Shown here: positions 45,632-53,230 of the stretch, piece after piece
Position numbering within the stretch: the first letter of the stretch is position 1
How the letters are laid out: each line of letters opens with the position of its first letter
NCBI RefSeq assembly: GCF_947490405.1
Contig: NZ_CANLGU010000002.1
Span: 744,001-808,000 of the forward strand
Direction: 5' to 3'
Length of the DNA stretch: 64,000 bases
Source of the DNA: an uncultured Algibacter sp.
GTDB lineage: Bacteria; Bacteroidota; Bacteroidia; Flavobacteriales; Flavobacteriaceae
Made by a program: the position numbers and the translations under genes
The notes under the pieces: generated by a model
Seen by the model: the letters and a program-made list of their open reading frames with translations, nothing else
Database searches by the model: none
Told to the model about the DNA's origin: nothing

Positions 45632-47098
45632 TTATAATGCTATTAATTTTTCATAAATTTTTACCATAGCCAATGTATCCAATTTACAGTACTCTAACAA
45701 GTCTTTTCTAACTGATTCTTTGTCTTCTATTTTTTCTGGTTCTAATACTAATCTCCCCCAAGTATCTAATGCTTCTGTTCCATTCTGTACATTTAGGACT
45801 TTATATGAGAGTTCTGGTACTAAAACTGGTAGTACATTTTTAATTGAAGTCTTTCCTAAAAATCTATAATCAACATAGTATTGTGTAAATATGGTTTCTA
45901 AATCAAACATATTTGTATTCATAAAATCCAAATAAGGTTTATGCTCTGGGAATAGTCTCATCATATCATCATTTCTGCCTTTTTCAAAACTAGCATGCCA
46001 TGATACAAATGTTCCTGTTAGTCCAGTGATACTCTCCATATATTCAATTAGTTTTTTTGGTAACTCTAATGAGTCAGATAAATATTCATAATGTTTTAAA
46101 GTACCATCAGAAAGAAGAGTATGTATTGAAACTTGAAATGTTAATTGTTCATGTGGGCTTAGACCATCTATTTTTGGAACTGCTGTTGGGAAAGTTTCAT
46201 AGTCAATAAAGTGTAATGGGAATTTAAGCTCAGAAAGAGTGTTTTTAATCTCTTTTAAATCATAAACTGCTTCTTCTTTCTGGTTTGATACTAATTGTAA
46301 CTGCTGTTTAGCAGTAAGATTATAATTATCAGGAATGTCTTTTATTTTTGAAACTCCTAATTCCCTTAACTCTTTAATTTTTTTAACACTGATTCTGTTT
46401 AATTCATAAATATTATGTTCATCAATTTCTGAATTAAAATAGTTGAAAGCATCACAATGATTACTTCTAGTTTTTTCAATACAAGAACACCTATCTATAC
46501 TGATGTCCTTTTTTAAGAAATTAAAAGCTGTGTTTATTTCATTTACTGTTTCTGAATAAATCTGATTTACTTCATTAGTAATATCTACTATTTCAAGTAA
46601 TTCAGAAGGGTTAATATCTCCATTTTTGATATAACCTTTATTAAGATTAATAATTGAAACTTTTGAAACAGTATATCCTGCTTCAGTCATTACATACTTT
46701 TGAAAGCAGGCATCTTTTATTTGATTATGTTTTGAGTCTGTCTTAATTGAAGTTGAGGACTTTATTTCATAAATGTGCCATGTGTTATTATCACTTCTTT
46801 CTAAAATATCAATTACTGCATAGCCCCCTCTAGAAGTTTCAAATGAAGGTTGAAAATAGAATTTCAAACCTTTATCTAATTCCTTTTTTGTTGCTGTTGG
46901 TGCAATGTATTCATCAAGTCTTAACCCATCAGGGAATAATAATTGAGCATAATGTTCTACTTCAAACCCTTCATTTCTTAATTTTTCTTGAAACAAAGAA
47001 AATTCACCAAAAGGATATTCATTTTCTTTGTTTTTTAATAGCCAGAGTGATTCAGGACAGCTTAAATACTGAATAAAATTAGTTTTGGTTAATTGCAT
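45632..47098 (-). CDS. DUF2779 protein: Cas4-like Fe-S nuclease region plus DEDD exonuclease-like domain
   Basis: 488 residues. N-terminal half: Y-L-S-C-P (C14), V-I-D-I-L (D97), E111-I-K113, and a Cys cluster C204-x-C206 with C215, matching the PD-(D/E)xK plus iron-sulfur layout of Cas4/RecB nucleases. The C-terminal half fits DUF2779, an RNase H-like fold: I-D-Y-E-T-F (D299, E301), W-H-A-S-F-E, and Y-C-K-L-D-T-L. This could be a two-site exonuclease. First gene of the operon, nearly fused to mod by spacing, which suggests a role in the restriction system or in DNA-end processing after cleavage. The role is inference. Confidence 0.85.
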   Translation of the reverse strand: MQLTKTNFIQYLSCPESLWLLKNKENEYPFGEFSLFQEKLRNEGFEVEHYAQLLFPDGLRLDEYIAPTATKKELDKGLKFYFQPSFETSRGGYAVIDILERSDNNTWHIYEIKSSTSIKTDSKHNQIKDACFQKYVMTEAGYTVSKVSIINLNKGYIKNGDINPSELLEIVDITNEVNQIYSETVNEINTAFNFLKKDISIDRCSCIEKTRSNHCDAFNYFNSEIDEHNIYELNRISVKKIKELRELGVSKIKDIPDNYNLTAKQQLQLVSNQKEEAVYDLKEIKNTLSELKFPLHFIDYETFPTAVPKIDGLSPHEQLTFQVSIHTLLSDGTLKHYEYLSDSLELPKKLIEYMESITGLTGTFVSWHASFEKGRNDDMMRLFPEHKPYLDFMNTNMFDLETIFTQYYVDYRFLGKTSIKNVLPVLVPELSYKVLNVQNGTEALDTWGRLVLEPEKIEDKESVRKDLLEYCKLDTLAMVKIYEKLIAL

Positions 47099-47158
47099 AG
47101 AATACCTACTATTTAATTAAAAAATTACTTTGCTATTAAGTAAATAAGGGAGAGTTTA

Positions 47159-47189
47159 TAAATGTAGAAATAATACTACCAATAAAAAA
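47159..47189 (-). promoter_or_regulatory. Weak promoter candidate of the defence operon
   Basis: On the minus strand, TTTT, a 19-bp spacer and TACATTTA (-7 box 47166-47159), one mismatch in each element. Leader about 54 nt to the DUF2779 ATG. Confidence 0.3.
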
Positions 47190-47411
47190 TTATTTTTAAA
47201 ATTTTTCTAACTCTTTTATTAGTGTTAGCCTGATATACCTCAATAAAGCCCCCACCCATACTTGAGCAAATGGGCTTCCCCACCCCTTTGTGAATAAGAT
47301 GTGTTTTTTTATGCCACCAAGATAAGAATCAAGTTGATAGTTGCTCCTTTGCTTGTTGGTGCAAGACAAACCACTAAAATAATATTAATCAATTTTAAAA
47401 ATTTAAAAACA
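47190..47411. other. Non-coding gap with right flanking repeat
   Basis: No gene is supported. It carries an inverted copy (47343-47370) of the repeat at 37249-37274. A frame through part of it belongs to an over-extended reading of the next gene. Confidence 0.5.
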
Positions 47412-47804
47412 ATGGTAAGAATTGTAACATTTCAAAAGAGAGAATCTGAGAGTGGAGAAGTTTTCTATGCTTTAGAGCTTGAAGGTTCATTAGAATTTGT
47501 AAAAAGCCAAGAAACTGGCAAGTTCTACGCAACAGCTAGAAAGACCTTTATTTCATCAACGTTTACAGAGAAAACATGTGCTTCATTGATAGGTACAGAA
47601 TTAGAAGGGAAGATTCAAAAAGTTAAGTGTGAACCTTATAAGTACACTATCCCTGATACTAATGAAGAGGTGACACTTACTCATAAGTATGAATACATTC
47701 CTGAAGAACCATCAGAAGGAGAGGCATTGAGTTCATCAACCATAGATGATTTTGTGAAGTTTGAAAACCCACAGGAAGCATTTTCAAGTAATGGAGTGGA
47801 GTAA
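47412..47804 (+). CDS. Small mobile-element protein next to radC
   Basis: 130 residues from the ATG at 47412 (M-V-R-I-V-T-F-Q-K-R); the longer frame upstream is unlikely. Contains F-Y-A-L-E-L-E-G, V-K-S-Q-E-T-G-K-F-Y-A-T-A-R-K, I-G-T-E-L-E-G and an acidic tail ending near F-S-S-N-G. The basic body and acidic C-terminus recall single-strand-binding-type accessory proteins. I remember similar proteins beside RadC genes in Bacteroidota elements but cannot name a function. Confidence 0.75.
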   Translation: MVRIVTFQKRESESGEVFYALELEGSLEFVKSQETGKFYATARKTFISSTFTEKTCASLIGTELEGKIQKVKCEPYKYTIPDTNEEVTLTHKYEYIPEEPSEGEALSSSTIDDFVKFENPQEAFSSNGVE

Positions 47805-47864
47805 TAATTATGTCCAAAATTTATATACTGCTTTATAAATTTTGGACATTTTAATTTTTAAGAT

Positions 47865-48305
47865 ATGGAAACAAATATTTCAGAAATACAGGTGTCTTAT
47901 ACCAATGCCAATAAAGAAAGGTTGCAGATTAAAAACAGTATTGATTCACATAGGCTATTCTTTTCCTGTTGGTCTATGAAAACTATTGAACTTCAGGAAG
48001 AAGCAAAAGTATTACTCTTAAATAGGAATAATCAAGTTTTAGGAGTTTACCCATTATCAAAAGGTGGAGTTTCAGGAACTGTAATTGATGCAAAGTTAGT
48101 ATTTGGAGTAGCTTTAAAGTGTAGTGCCTCAAATATTATTATTGCTCATAATCATCCATCAGGAAATTTAAAGCCTAGTGAAGCTGACAAGAATATTACA
48201 AAAAAGTTAATAGAGGCTGGTAAGTTTTTAGATATTAAACTACTTGACCATTTAATAATTACAAGGAGTGCATATTTTAGTTTTGCAGATGAATTGTTAA
48301 TGTGA
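47865..48305 (+). CDS. Short RadC-family JAMM/MPN protein
   Basis: 146 residues carrying only the MPN+ domain. The zinc-binding motif is H-N-H-P-S-G-N-L-K-P-S-E-A-D (about 99-112), with L-L-L-N-R-N-N before it. The N-terminal helix-hairpin-helix of chromosomal RadC is missing, which is common for RadC copies on mobile elements. Enzymatic role unknown. Sixty bp after the preceding gene. Confidence 0.9.
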   Translation: METNISEIQVSYTNANKERLQIKNSIDSHRLFFSCWSMKTIELQEEAKVLLLNRNNQVLGVYPLSKGGVSGTVIDAKLVFGVALKCSASNIIIAHNHPSGNLKPSEADKNITKKLIEAGKFLDIKLLDHLIITRSAYFSFADELLM

Positions 48306-48382
48306 ATGAGCTAAATACTAGTCTTAAACAAGTTAAATCTTAAACTTTAAAAAATTACAGATATTAATTAATAGCGTTTTTT

Positions 48383-48619
48383 TTAATTTTCAGGTTTACC
48401 AAAATTCATTATTTCCTGTAATGATACATCTAAGCCTTCTGCTATCCTATGTAGTGTAAATATAGTAGGATTGGTTCTGCCAGATTCAATTCTTGAAATA
48501 TTGGTGGTATCAATATTACCATCTATTTTACCAACCAAATCAACTTGAGAAAGTCCTTTATCTTCTCTAATTTCCTTAATTCTTTTACCCACAATTTTTA
48601 ATAATTCAGATTTTTCCAT
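48383..48619 (-). CDS. XRE-family HTH regulator
   Basis: 78 residues, almost only a Cro/CI-type HTH: V-G-K-R-I-K-E-I-R-E, L-S-Q-V-D-L-V, T-T-N-I-S-R-I-E-S-G-R-T-N-P. Divergent from the operon at 48710. Two copies of an operator-like sequence lie in the shared gap (48622-48638, 48669-48685), the first touching its start codon, so autoregulation and control of the rightward genes are likely. Confidence 0.9.
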   Translation of the reverse strand: MEKSELLKIVGKRIKEIREDKGLSQVDLVGKIDGNIDTTNISRIESGRTNPTIFTLHRIAEGLDVSLQEIMNFGKPEN

Positions 48620-48621
48620 CT

Positions 48622-48638
48622 TGACATATTTGACAAGT
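48622..48638. promoter_or_regulatory. Operator-like site 1 of XRE regulator
   Basis: TGACATATTTGACAAGT, agreeing with site 2 (TGCCATATATGGCAAGT) at 14 of 17 positions. It overlaps the -33 TTTG of the rightward promoter. Confidence 0.6.
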
Positions 48639-48658
48639 CAAGAAATGGTTTATATTTG
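48629..48658 (+). promoter_or_regulatory. Promoter of the 48710 operon
   Basis: TTTG (48629-48632), 18-bp spacer, TATATTTG (48651-48658): a full match to the Bacteroidota consensus boxes. The start of transcription would fall before site 2. Confidence 0.75.
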
Positions 48659-48668
48659 TTTGATTTAA

Positions 48669-48685
48669 TGCCATATATGGCAAGT
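48669..48685. promoter_or_regulatory. Operator-like site 2 of XRE regulator
   Basis: Contains the perfect 14-bp palindrome TGCCATATATGGCA plus AGT. Forty-seven bp from site 1, at about the transcription start of the rightward promoter. Confidence 0.6.
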
Positions 48686-48709
48686 TTTAATTTATTTAAA
48701 TAACTCATT

Positions 48710-49375
48710 ATGAATAAGACACAGATTAAAATATTATTTAAGAAAATATTGCCAATATCAATATTGATGATAATAATAGTTGGAGCTTTAATAGCTATTC
48801 CTATAATAAGATACTCAGGAGAAAAAATGGCTAAAGAAAATGATGAGTGGTATTCAAACCCTGAGAATAGAGAAAAAATAGAAAACACTTTAAATAAATA
48901 TCAAAAGAAAGAGATTAAAAATAATACTAATGAAATTCAACAAGATAAGAATATCAAGTATGTTAAAAGTTTAAGAATAGATATTGAGGGATGGAAAATT
49001 GTCAGTAAACCTATTGAAAATAATGATGAAGTAGGAATGCTTCAATTAACTATGGGTGTAGATTATTTTAATATACTATTTAGAACAATAAATGATTTCA
49101 ATGAGTTAGAAGACTATACAGAGTATCAAAGTCAAAAGATTATTAAAAATCTTGGAAAAGCAGGTATATCCTTAAAACTAAGAAAGAAATATGAAAGAAT
49201 AATAAAAGAGAGGTTGTTTTTTGTTGAAGTTTATAAATCAGAATTTAATAATGAAAAACAATCAGAAATGGTAATAATGAGTACTAGGCACAATGACTAT
49301 TATTTTACTCTTTCTTATCTTGTTGGTTCTCAAAATGTAGTGAAGCTATTTGAAAGTATCAGTTTTGTTGATTAA
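48710..49375 (+). CDS. Membrane-anchored protein of unknown function
   Basis: 221 residues: short basic start, one transmembrane helix (about 14-34, I-S-I-L-M-I-I-I-V-G-A-L-I-A-I-P), a charged linker (about 50-80), then a globular domain of mixed alpha/beta character. No family recognised. First gene of the XRE-controlled rightward operon. Confidence 0.75.
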   Translation: MNKTQIKILFKKILPISILMIIIVGALIAIPIIRYSGEKMAKENDEWYSNPENREKIENTLNKYQKKEIKNNTNEIQQDKNIKYVKSLRIDIEGWKIVSKPIENNDEVGMLQLTMGVDYFNILFRTINDFNELEDYTEYQSQKIIKNLGKAGISLKLRKKYERIIKERLFFVEVYKSEFNNEKQSEMVIMSTRHNDYYFTLSYLVGSQNVVKLFESISFVD

Positions 49376-49378
49376 AAC

Positions 49379-49918
49379 TTGTATTGTATCAAACTAAAAG
49401 AACTTAGTACTCTTTCTTCTGATGGTATTTACACTATGGCCAAGATTGAATGGTGGTTATTGAAATATGAAAAGGCATATCATCATATTAAATCAATTGA
49501 AGATTATAAAAATACTATTTTGCTAAATGAAGAAGAAGTTGTTTTACCATCATTGATAAATCCACCATCAGAAGAAGAAAAGTTTTTGTACTTATATGAA
49601 GCACTTGAAAAGCTATCATGTTTTCATCAAAACGAAAACTACTTCAAGCAAGAAATGGCTATTTATAAGGGTATTGAAAATGAGCCTCAAAAAGTAGGTA
49701 AATGGTTGTCTAAAAACAAAAGGTTTGGGGGAGATAAATATGTTAGTTTTTTTGTTGATTATTTAAACTATTCATTAAAGACAAACCATTTAAAAGTTTT
49801 TTTAATAAAAGATAATTCTGAAAACCTTTTTGTTGAAAGAGGTGATTTTAAATACACAATTGAGTTTTTAAAAATATATTGCCAACTTGATATTGATAAA
49901 ATAGATAGATATGAATAA
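49379..49918 (+). CDS. Island protein of unknown function
   Basis: Up to 179 residues starting at a TTG (49379) 3 bp after the previous stop; an ATG at 49436 (M-A-K-I-E-W-W) is an equally possible start giving 160 residues. Helical, aromatic and charged, no signal peptide. It overlaps the next gene by 8 bp. No family recognised. Confidence 0.65.
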   Translation: MYCIKLKELSTLSSDGIYTMAKIEWWLLKYEKAYHHIKSIEDYKNTILLNEEEVVLPSLINPPSEEEKFLYLYEALEKLSCFHQNENYFKQEMAIYKGIENEPQKVGKWLSKNKRFGGDKYVSFFVDYLNYSLKTNHLKVFLIKDNSENLFVERGDFKYTIEFLKIYCQLDIDKIDRYE

Positions 49919-50195
49919 TTTGAAATTTGAGGATTTGCCAAAAGCTATGGAAACTGTTTTAGAGAAATTATCCTCTGTAGAGAAAGAACTTAAAAATATA
50001 AAGGAGAATTTTCAACCCAAAGAACAAGAAGAGTTAATGACGCGTCAAGAAGTTGCAGATTATTTAAAAATTAATATAACTACATTGTGGAATTGGACAA
50101 AAAAGGGTAAGCTAAATAGTTATGGAATTGGTTACAGAGTTTATTACAAGAGAAGTGAAATTGAAAATACATTGATTAAAATCAATAAGATTTAA
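49911..50195 (+). CDS. Excisionase-like HTH DNA-binding protein
   Basis: 94 residues: an N-terminal coiled-coil (about 10-38) then a MerR/Xis-type HTH: L-M-T-R-Q-E-V-A-D-Y-L-K-I-N-I-T-T-L-W-N-W-T-K-K-G-K-L, followed by the wing G-I-G-Y-R-V-Y-Y-K-R-S-E-I-E. On an integrase-bearing island such proteins act as recombination directionality factors or as repressors; which applies here is not known. Confidence 0.85.
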   Translation: MNNLKFEDLPKAMETVLEKLSSVEKELKNIKENFQPKEQEELMTRQEVADYLKINITTLWNWTKKGKLNSYGIGYRVYYKRSEIENTLIKINKI

Positions 50196-50197
50196 AT

Positions 50198-50214
50198 ACA
50201 ATACTTTGTATTGT
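50198..50214. promoter_or_regulatory. Palindrome ACAATAC-TTT-GTATTGT
   Basis: Perfect dyad just after the excisionase-like gene. It resembles the palindrome ACAATA-TTC-TATTGT at 36209-36223, so it may be a shared element-specific operator. No T-tract follows. Confidence 0.4.
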
Positions 50215-50300
50215 TAAGGATAATACTTACATTTAAACTCAAGTACAGAAAATCTCTCCCTCTGTATTGTAGTTAATAGCTAAATATTTATTGAATTAAG

Positions 50301-51125
50301 ATGAAATACCCATTATTGGGGATTTTGTCGTTTTTAAGTATTATCTATTTTGACAGGGTGAAAAAACAATATACATATACTCTTATTTTGTTGTTATTCT
50401 TTCTTTATATGGTTTGGAGAATAGTAAATGATAGAGAAAAAAACACTTATCAATTTCCTTGTGGTGTTGCACCTACATCCTTAAATAAGATTGATATTGA
50501 CTCATTAGGAGTTCAATTAGTTCTAAATACACCGTATAAATGGGGTAAGAATAAATTATTAGTCTATTTTGTTGATGTAGAGGATGAAGATTTAATGGAT
50601 AAAACTGTAAAAACTGCAAATACGTGGTCAAGATATTCTAATATCAAGTTTGAATTAACATCTTCTATTTATGAATCAGATTTGAGAGTGTCTTTTTTAG
50701 CAAAGAAGGGCTATGCTTCAGCTCTTGGGATTGAAGCTGAGGAGTATAAGTTTTTAGGTAAACCAACAATTTATCTTCAAAATCTACATAAAAGAACAGA
50801 TACAGAATTTAAGAGAGTTGTATTGCATGAGTTTGGTCATGCTATAGGTTTAGAGCATGAATTGCAGAATCCTGAAGCAATTATTAAATGGGATTCATCA
50901 AAAGTATATAAATATTACGAGAAGATTTATGAATGGGATTCAGTTAAGGTTAATAAAAACATTTTTAAGAAAATCATAACAGATGACTATAGTAAGTTTG
51001 ATTCAAAATCTATTATGATATATGCTGTTCCTGATTCTCTGACTAAAAATGGGGTATCAATTCCTTGGCCAAGAGAACTTTCAAAACTAGACAAGAAAAC
51101 TATTAATATTTTTTATCCATTTTAA
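50301..51125 (+). CDS. Membrane-anchored zinc metalloprotease (metzincin-like)
   Basis: 274 residues. Hydrophobic N-terminal segments (about 5-17, 25-40) anchor it. The catalytic motif H-E-F-G-H-A-I-G-L-E-H (176-186) is a complete metzincin H-E-x-x-H-x-x-G-x-x-H, with a Met-turn in S-I-M-I-Y-A-V-P (237-244). Upstream strands fit matrixin/astacin-type folds. Probably faces the periplasm or outside. Co-directional with, and 11 bp before, a large exported protein that may be its substrate or partner. Confidence 0.88.
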   Translation: MKYPLLGILSFLSIIYFDRVKKQYTYTLILLLFFLYMVWRIVNDREKNTYQFPCGVAPTSLNKIDIDSLGVQLVLNTPYKWGKNKLLVYFVDVEDEDLMDKTVKTANTWSRYSNIKFELTSSIYESDLRVSFLAKKGYASALGIEAEEYKFLGKPTIYLQNLHKRTDTEFKRVVLHEFGHAIGLEHELQNPEAIIKWDSSKVYKYYEKIYEWDSVKVNKNIFKKIITDDYSKFDSKSIMIYAVPDSLTKNGVSIPWPRELSKLDKKTINIFYPF

Positions 51126-51136
51126 AAAGTTACACT

Positions 51137-52687
51137 ATGAAGAATTTAATTAAAAAAATCATTACCCTAAGCTGTCTACTTATTTTAAGCTCATCATTTG
51201 CTCAAAATAAGGTAAAAGAAAAAGATAATGAAGCTAATAGTGAAAAAGAGACTTCTAATGTAGAGGAAATTAAAATAGATTTTTTGTCAATTGATGATTT
51301 TGAATGGAACATTAAAGAAGTAGAACATGGCAAAAAGTATATTGTAAGGATTGAAAATATCAATAGAGGCTTGTACAAAATAACTAGTGCAATTACTCAG
51401 CAGGATAATAACACAAAATTGCCAGAAATTTTTAAAGGGATTAAGATTCCTTCTTATTTGAATTTGTCTCTCCCTGAAATTGAAGATGGCTCTGTTGTTA
51501 AAGATGGTTTGAAGTCATTGCCTACTGGGTCAGGGGAAGATAATTATAAAAATGAAGTAGAGAAAATAAAAACGGAGTATATAAAATTTCAAAAGTTAGT
51601 GAATTTGAATAATGATATAAAAAATTTATATGTTTCATGTGACAAGTCTTATGCTTCAATTAATAATGAATTGATAGGGTTGCTTAAAAATTTCACAGGA
51701 GATACTTCAGATGATAAAAGTCATCAGTTGAATGAATTAAAAGAGGCTGTAAATACCATTATCAACTCTGTTATAACTTCATCATATAAGATTAATGAAT
51801 TGTTGCCTAAGGTAATTGAAGCTATAAATGTAGAGATAGGAAAGAAAAATTTAGACATTTACAAATGGGAAGCTAAACCTTTGCCGAAAACTCATGCAAA
51901 TTATGTTAAGGCTTATGTAATTTATAAAGTGCTAATTGATGATGTGAGTAAATCAAAGGTTTATATAGAATCATTAAAATCGTTAAAGTCAAAGGCAAAT
52001 GAACTTGTTGCAGAAATGCGTAAATATAAAGATGAAAATAATATACAAGTTCTTATAGATAATTGTAACCTCATTAATGAATCAAATTTTACTTATAAGA
52101 GTAAGCCAATAAAAGTAAAAGAAGATGAAGTTAAATTTGATATCAAAATATCATCTGATAGTCTTCTTAAATGTGATAAGAACAATGAAGTTGTTTTATT
52201 AAAAACCTTGAAAACTAAAGGAGGATGGAAAGTAGATTTCAGCTCAGGAATCTTTTTCAATGGAGGTAATGATGACTTCCTTGGTAGAGAAATACAGTAC
52301 AAACCTGTTGATAGCACTACTTCAATCATACAATCTAAAGATGGAGGAGATAGGTTAATGTTATCAATAGGAGCATTAATGCATATTTACTATAGACAAG
52401 GAGAGAAGGTTAATTGGGCTATAAGCCCAGGGTTAAGTACAACATCAGAATTGGATGGATTAAATTTTCACTTGGGAGCATCAGCTATATTTGGAAGAAA
52501 AAACAGGTTAGTTATTACAGGAGGTGTAACTATGAGAGAGGCAATAATATTAGATAGAAATTATAAATTTGACGTAGAATATAATAAAAGTGAGTTGCCA
52601 GAATCTCCACCAACTATTAAAGCATTTCCTAAGTTTGGATGGTTTCTGAGTTTAACTTACAATTTTTCAAAGTTCAAAACAGAATAG
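51137..52687 (+). CDS. Large exported protein with C-terminal barrel-like region
   Basis: 516 residues. Signal peptide ending S-S-S-F-A-Q. The N-terminal half is helical and charged with a long coiled-coil-like stretch (about 110-320). The C-terminal 130 residues have alternating strands and an end (G-W-F-L-S-L-T-Y-N-F) like an outer-membrane barrel. No family recognised. Last gene of the island, paired with the metalloprotease. Confidence 0.75.
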   Translation: MKNLIKKIITLSCLLILSSSFAQNKVKEKDNEANSEKETSNVEEIKIDFLSIDDFEWNIKEVEHGKKYIVRIENINRGLYKITSAITQQDNNTKLPEIFKGIKIPSYLNLSLPEIEDGSVVKDGLKSLPTGSGEDNYKNEVEKIKTEYIKFQKLVNLNNDIKNLYVSCDKSYASINNELIGLLKNFTGDTSDDKSHQLNELKEAVNTIINSVITSSYKINELLPKVIEAINVEIGKKNLDIYKWEAKPLPKTHANYVKAYVIYKVLIDDVSKSKVYIESLKSLKSKANELVAEMRKYKDENNIQVLIDNCNLINESNFTYKSKPIKVKEDEVKFDIKISSDSLLKCDKNNEVVLLKTLKTKGGWKVDFSSGIFFNGGNDDFLGREIQYKPVDSTTSIIQSKDGGDRLMLSIGALMHIYYRQGEKVNWAISPGLSTTSELDGLNFHLGASAIFGRKNRLVITGGVTMREAIILDRNYKFDVEYNKSELPESPPTIKAFPKFGWFLSLTYNFSKFKTE

Positions 52688-52744
52688 ACTATTACACCTC
52701 TTCTATTGGTGGTAAAAGGCAATTAAGTTTAGTGGTAGAAAAAA

Positions 52745-52764
52745 GGTGCACTTTTAGGCATACC
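52745..52764 (+). promoter_or_regulatory. Candidate arm-type sites, right end
   Basis: GGTGCAC (52745) and GGCATAC (52757) echo the GGCACAC repeats near attL with the same 12-bp spacing and the same TTTTA between them. Confidence 0.5.
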
Positions 52765-52795
52765 TAAATTTAAAATAAATGTAACCTATTGATAA

Positions 52796-52839
52796 TCATA
52801 ACCCGAAGGTCACTGGTTCGAGTCCAGTTCCCGCTACTA
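52796..52839 (+). repeat. attR: 44-bp copy of tRNA-fMet 3' half
   Basis: Exact repeat of 34635-34678. It is the displaced original 3' half of the tRNA gene, followed by the gene's original terminator. Confidence 0.93.
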
Positions 52840-52873
52840 AAAAAGCCTTCACATTTTTGTGAAGGCTTTTTAC
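52840..52873 (+). terminator. Original tRNA-fMet terminator, displaced
   Basis: 14-bp perfect stem AAAAAGCCTTCACA / TGTGAAGGCTTTTT with a TTTT loop, directly after attR. Confidence 0.9.
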
Positions 52874-53004
52874 TTTTATTCTATAAAATTATATTGATAT
52901 TAGATTTTAAATAAAATATAAGAGGTTTAGTTTCTAAGTATGACATATGGCTTAGAATTTTAAAGTATAATTAAATTGAAATTTATATCGTACCAGCAGA
53001 TTAA

Positions 53005-53136
53005 GCTGCTATAAGTAGAATGTATGGCGGTATACATTATAGAGCTGCAGTTGAGGTTGGTGTAAGCCAAGGTAGAAATTTAGGCGCCTATATAGTTGAT
53101 AATTTGAATATGACTGTAGAAAGTGTGCCTCAATAA
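53005..53136 (+). pseudogene. C-terminal remnant of a vanadium haloperoxidase/PAP2-type protein
   Basis: In the 357-bp gap after the displaced terminator, the frame reads A-A-I-S-R-M-Y-G-G-I-H-Y-R-A-A-V-E-V-G, with G-R-N-L-G further on. This is the C-terminal catalytic region (S-R-x-Y-G-G-I-H) of vanadium-dependent haloperoxidase-like acid phosphatases. It is directly preceded in frame by a stop, and no upstream part of the gene remains. Recognised by motif only. Confidence 0.6.
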
Positions 53137-53230
53137 AAAGATAAAACAGGTTTTTGGAAATACTAAAGAGTATTTGTGTTGAAACTTTAGGCTTTTAAAC
53201 TCAGTTTATATCCAGAACCTATTTGTGAAT

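Noticed and set aside
47412..48305. Conjugative element core
   Set aside because: The RadC-like and small proteins occur on mobile elements, but no relaxase, VirB4/TraG or coupling ATPase is in the island.
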